Part shown: in pieces, positions 14,645 to 16,471 of the stretch
How the letters are laid out: each line of letters opens with the position of its first letter
Numbering within the stretch: the stretch's first letter is position 1
Source of the DNA: JAFAVZ01 sp036009105
Lineage (GTDB): Bacteria > Acidobacteriota > Thermoanaerobaculia > Gp7-AA8
Assembly (NCBI GenBank): GCA_036009105.1
Contig: DASYMJ010000220.1
Span: 1 to 16,471, forward strand
Length of the DNA stretch: 16,471 bases
Direction of reading: 5' to 3'
Notes under the pieces: model-generated
What the model was told of the DNA's origin: nothing
The model's database searches: none
The model's input: the letters and a program-made list of their open reading frames with translations, nothing else
Translations under genes and position numbers: made by a program

Positions 14645-15219
14645 CTAGCGCCCGGCGCGCCGCTCATCCTCCTCGCCGTGCGGCTCGTGCATCTTGCGGG
14701 ACTGCCGGGTCAGCACGCTGTCCGGCACGACCTGGTTGACCGTGGTCTGCACCTTGTACTTGAGCGGGACGATGACCTTGTCCTGGCCCTTCATCAGCGC
14801 CTCGAAGCCGGCCCTGGCGACGTCTGGGCCATGCGCGGCGCGAAGAACTTGGTCAGCCGCACATAGGCGGCCGTGTTGAGGTTGATCATCGAGATCTCTT
14901 CCTCCAGGTCGGTCTCGATGAACTTGCCGTAGACGCCGACGCCGGCGTTGTTGACGAGCACGTCCGGCTCGCGGCCGAGGCGCTGCACTTCCTCGAAGAC
15001 GCGCTGGGCGCCTTCGGCACGGGAGAGGTCGGCTTCGATGGTGTCGACGCGCGCGCCGCCGAGCTCGCGCACCGTCGAAGCCGCGCTGGCCAATCCGGAA
15101 CCGTCTTCCGCCACCAGGACCAGGTCGTGGCCGTTCCGCGCGAATTGCTTCGCCAGCTCGAGGCCGATGCCGCTGCTGGCTCCGGTGATGAGAGCGAGTG
15201 GTTTGTCGTTCTTGTCCAT
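14645..15219 (-). pseudogene. Short-chain dehydrogenase with an internal deletion and frameshift
   Basis: From ATG 15219 the frame reads a normal SDR start: K-P-L-A-L-I-T-G-A-S-S-G-I-G at 6-19 for cofactor binding, D-V-L-V-N-N-A-G at 86-93 and M-I-N-L-N-T-A-A-Y at 111-119. It then breaks at about 14823 and stops at 14794-14796 (141 residues). In another frame the typical SDR C-terminus follows without a gap, A-R-A-G-F-E-A-L-M-K-G-Q through R-K-M-H-E-P-H, ending with TAG at 14645-14647. The part between, about 90 residues in family members and holding the catalytic Ser, Tyr and Lys, is missing. An enzyme cannot be made from this locus. The simplest reading is one deletion whose length is not a multiple of three. 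A recoding event could not restore the missing active site. Confidence 0.85.
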
Positions 15220-15278
15220 GCCTGCATCCAGTGCAAGAAAGGGGGCAATTCGGGCGCTGATGTGAGACGATCCGCCCG

Positions 15279-16471
15279 ATGCCATTCTCGACTTTCGGGC
15301 TTCATCCCGATCTGCTGCGCGGGATCAAGGAGCTCGGCTTCACCCGCCCCACTCCCATCCAGACTGATGCGATCCCTCCGGCCATGCTGGGGAAGGACGT
15401 GCTGGCCGCCGCGGCGACCGGCAGCGGCAAGACGGCCGCGTTTCTGCTTCCCATCATGCACAGGCTGATCGGAAAGAAGCGAGGCACGACGCGCGCGTTG
15501 ATCCTCACCCCCACGCGCGAGCTCGCCGCGCAGATCGACGAGCACCTGCGCGAGCTCGCCGTGCACACGCCGCTCTCCGGCGCCGCGGTCTACGGCGGCG
15601 TCGGCATGGGCCCCCAGGAGCACGCCTTCCGCAGCGGCGTGGACGTGCTCGTCGCCACGCCCGGCCGGCTGCTCGATCACTTCCAGCGCCCCTACGCCAA
15701 GCTCGACGGGCTGGAGATCCTCGTGCTCGATGAGGCGGACCGGATGCTGGACATGGGCTTCCTCCCCGACATCCGCCGCGTGCTGCGCCACCTGCCGGTC
15801 AAGCGCCAGACGCTGTTCTTCTCGGCCACGCTGCCGCCGCCGATCGTGGAGCTCTCCCGGGAGATGCTGAAGAGCCCGGCCATGATCTCCATCGAGCGGA
15901 AGGCCGCGCCGGCGGCGGGCATTGCCCAGTCGGTGTTCCCGGTCTCGCAGGAGCTGAAGATCGCCCTGCTGGAGACGCTGCTCGCCCGCGGCGAGATCCG
16001 CAGCGCGATCGTCTTCACCCGCACCAAGCACCGGGCCAACCGGGTCTTCGAGCAGTTGGAGCGGAGCCGGGTCAACGCGGCGCGCATCCACGGCAACCGC
16101 AGCCAGCAGCAGCGGACCGAGGCGCTGGCCGGGTTCAAGTCGGGGAAGTACCGCATCCTGGTGGCGACGGACATCGCCGCGCGCGGCATCGACGTGGAGG
16201 CGCTCTCGCACGTGGTCAACTTCGACGTGCCGAACCTGCCGGAGGATTACATCCACCGCGTCGGCCGCACCGCGCGCGCGGAGCTGACCGGCGACGCGAT
16301 CACGTTCGTGGCCCCCGAGGAAGAGAACGACCTCCGCGCCATCGAGCGCGCCATCGGCAAGCGCCTGCCGCGGGTGACCGTTCCCGATTTCGACTACACG
16401 CGCCGGCCGACGGAGAAGCTGGAGATCCCCATCCACGAACGGATCGCCGCCATCCGGGCCCGCAAGGCGGA
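15279..16471 (+). CDS. DEAD-box RNA helicase, RhlE type (partial, 3' end outside window)
   Basis: The frame is open from ATG 15279 to the window end, giving 397 residues. All helicase motifs are present: the Q motif with F6, G-F-T-R-P-T-P-I-Q up to Q28, Walker A A-T-G-S-G-K-T at 46-52, T-P-T-R-E-L, D-E-A-D at 151-154, S-A-T at 182-184, and H-R-V-G-R-T-A-R at 326-333. It should unwind short RNA duplexes with ATP in the cytoplasm; RhlE relatives act in ribosome assembly and RNA decay. The sequence ends in the region after domain 2, so any basic C-terminal tail is out of view. The ribosome-binding site is weak, but no earlier in-frame start fits. It is divergent from the SDR pseudogene, with 59 nt between. 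Confidence 0.95.
   Translation, partial: MPFSTFGLHPDLLRGIKELGFTRPTPIQTDAIPPAMLGKDVLAAAATGSGKTAAFLLPIMHRLIGKKRGTTRALILTPTRELAAQIDEHLRELAVHTPLSGAAVYGGVGMGPQEHAFRSGVDVLVATPGRLLDHFQRPYAKLDGLEILVLDEADRMLDMGFLPDIRRVLRHLPVKRQTLFFSATLPPPIVELSREMLKSPAMISIERKAAPAAGIAQSVFPVSQELKIALLETLLARGEIRSAIVFTRTKHRANRVFEQLERSRVNAARIHGNRSQQQRTEALAGFKSGKYRILVATDIAARGIDVEALSHVVNFDVPNLPEDYIHRVGRTARAELTGDAITFVAPEEENDLRAIERAIGKRLPRVTVPDFDYTRRPTEKLEIPIHERIAAIRARKA

Noticed and set aside
15220..15278. Sigma-54 promoter (-24/-12) reading toward the SDR pseudogene
   Set aside because: A TTGCA is present with roughly correct spacing, but the essential GG of the -24 element is missing.

Overview
This is a 16.5 kb window of high-GC chromosomal DNA carrying ordinary single-copy bacterial genes with tight spacing. 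I see no phage, plasmid, IS, CRISPR, tRNA or rRNA signature. The gene set (a DUF6599-like lipoprotein, a DUF3494 ice-binding-like surface protein with He_PIG-type repeats, an NtrX-like sigma-54 regulator, a formaldehyde-dehydrogenase-type alcohol dehydrogenase) and the heptad-periodic intergenic palindromes suggest a Gram-negative member of Acidobacteriota or a neighbouring phylum. That placement is an inference from style and not from a marker gene.

Layout. Positions 1-617 (+) hold the tail of an unrecognised gene, followed with a 1-nt overlap by a small TPR protein. Positions 661-4206 (+) hold four genes joined by three successive 4-nt ATGA overlaps: a secreted DUF3494/He_PIG protein, a double-zinc-ribbon single-pass membrane protein, an unrecognised probably exported protein, and a probable outer-membrane beta-barrel. 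This envelope operon is the best candidate here for an undescribed system. Positions 4194-4865 (-) encode a family 2 glycosyltransferase. Its start codon overlaps that of divergent mobA (4864-5391, +) at the centre of an inverted repeat; mobA overlaps moaC (5363-5839, +). A heptad-based palindrome separates moaC from the convergent block 5926-8641 (-), which reads a small protein, leucyl aminopeptidase pepA and a DUF6599-like lipoprotein. Upstream of the small protein is the frameshifted stump of a nucleotidyltransferase-like gene (8642-8763, -).

Positions 8841-10229 (+) encode an NtrC/NtrX-type response regulator with no kinase in view. A perfect 31-bp inverted repeat built of 7-bp units joins it to murI (10260-11120, +), supplying the regulator's stop codon and some N-terminal codons of murI. 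A strong hairpin covering the Shine-Dalgarno sequence precedes the zinc alcohol dehydrogenase (11161-12375, +). A NhaP-type Na+/H+ antiporter (12405-13970, -) is divergent from an F420-reductase-like NADP oxidoreductase (14015-14635, +). A short-chain dehydrogenase pseudogene (14645-15219, -) has lost its catalytic centre, and a RhlE-type DEAD-box helicase (from 15279, +) runs off the window.

Functionally the window mixes housekeeping (murI, pepA, the helicase, molybdenum cofactor synthesis), ion homeostasis and redox enzymes with one envelope operon of unknown purpose. Two decayed genes and two heptad palindromes at gene borders show local rearrangement.
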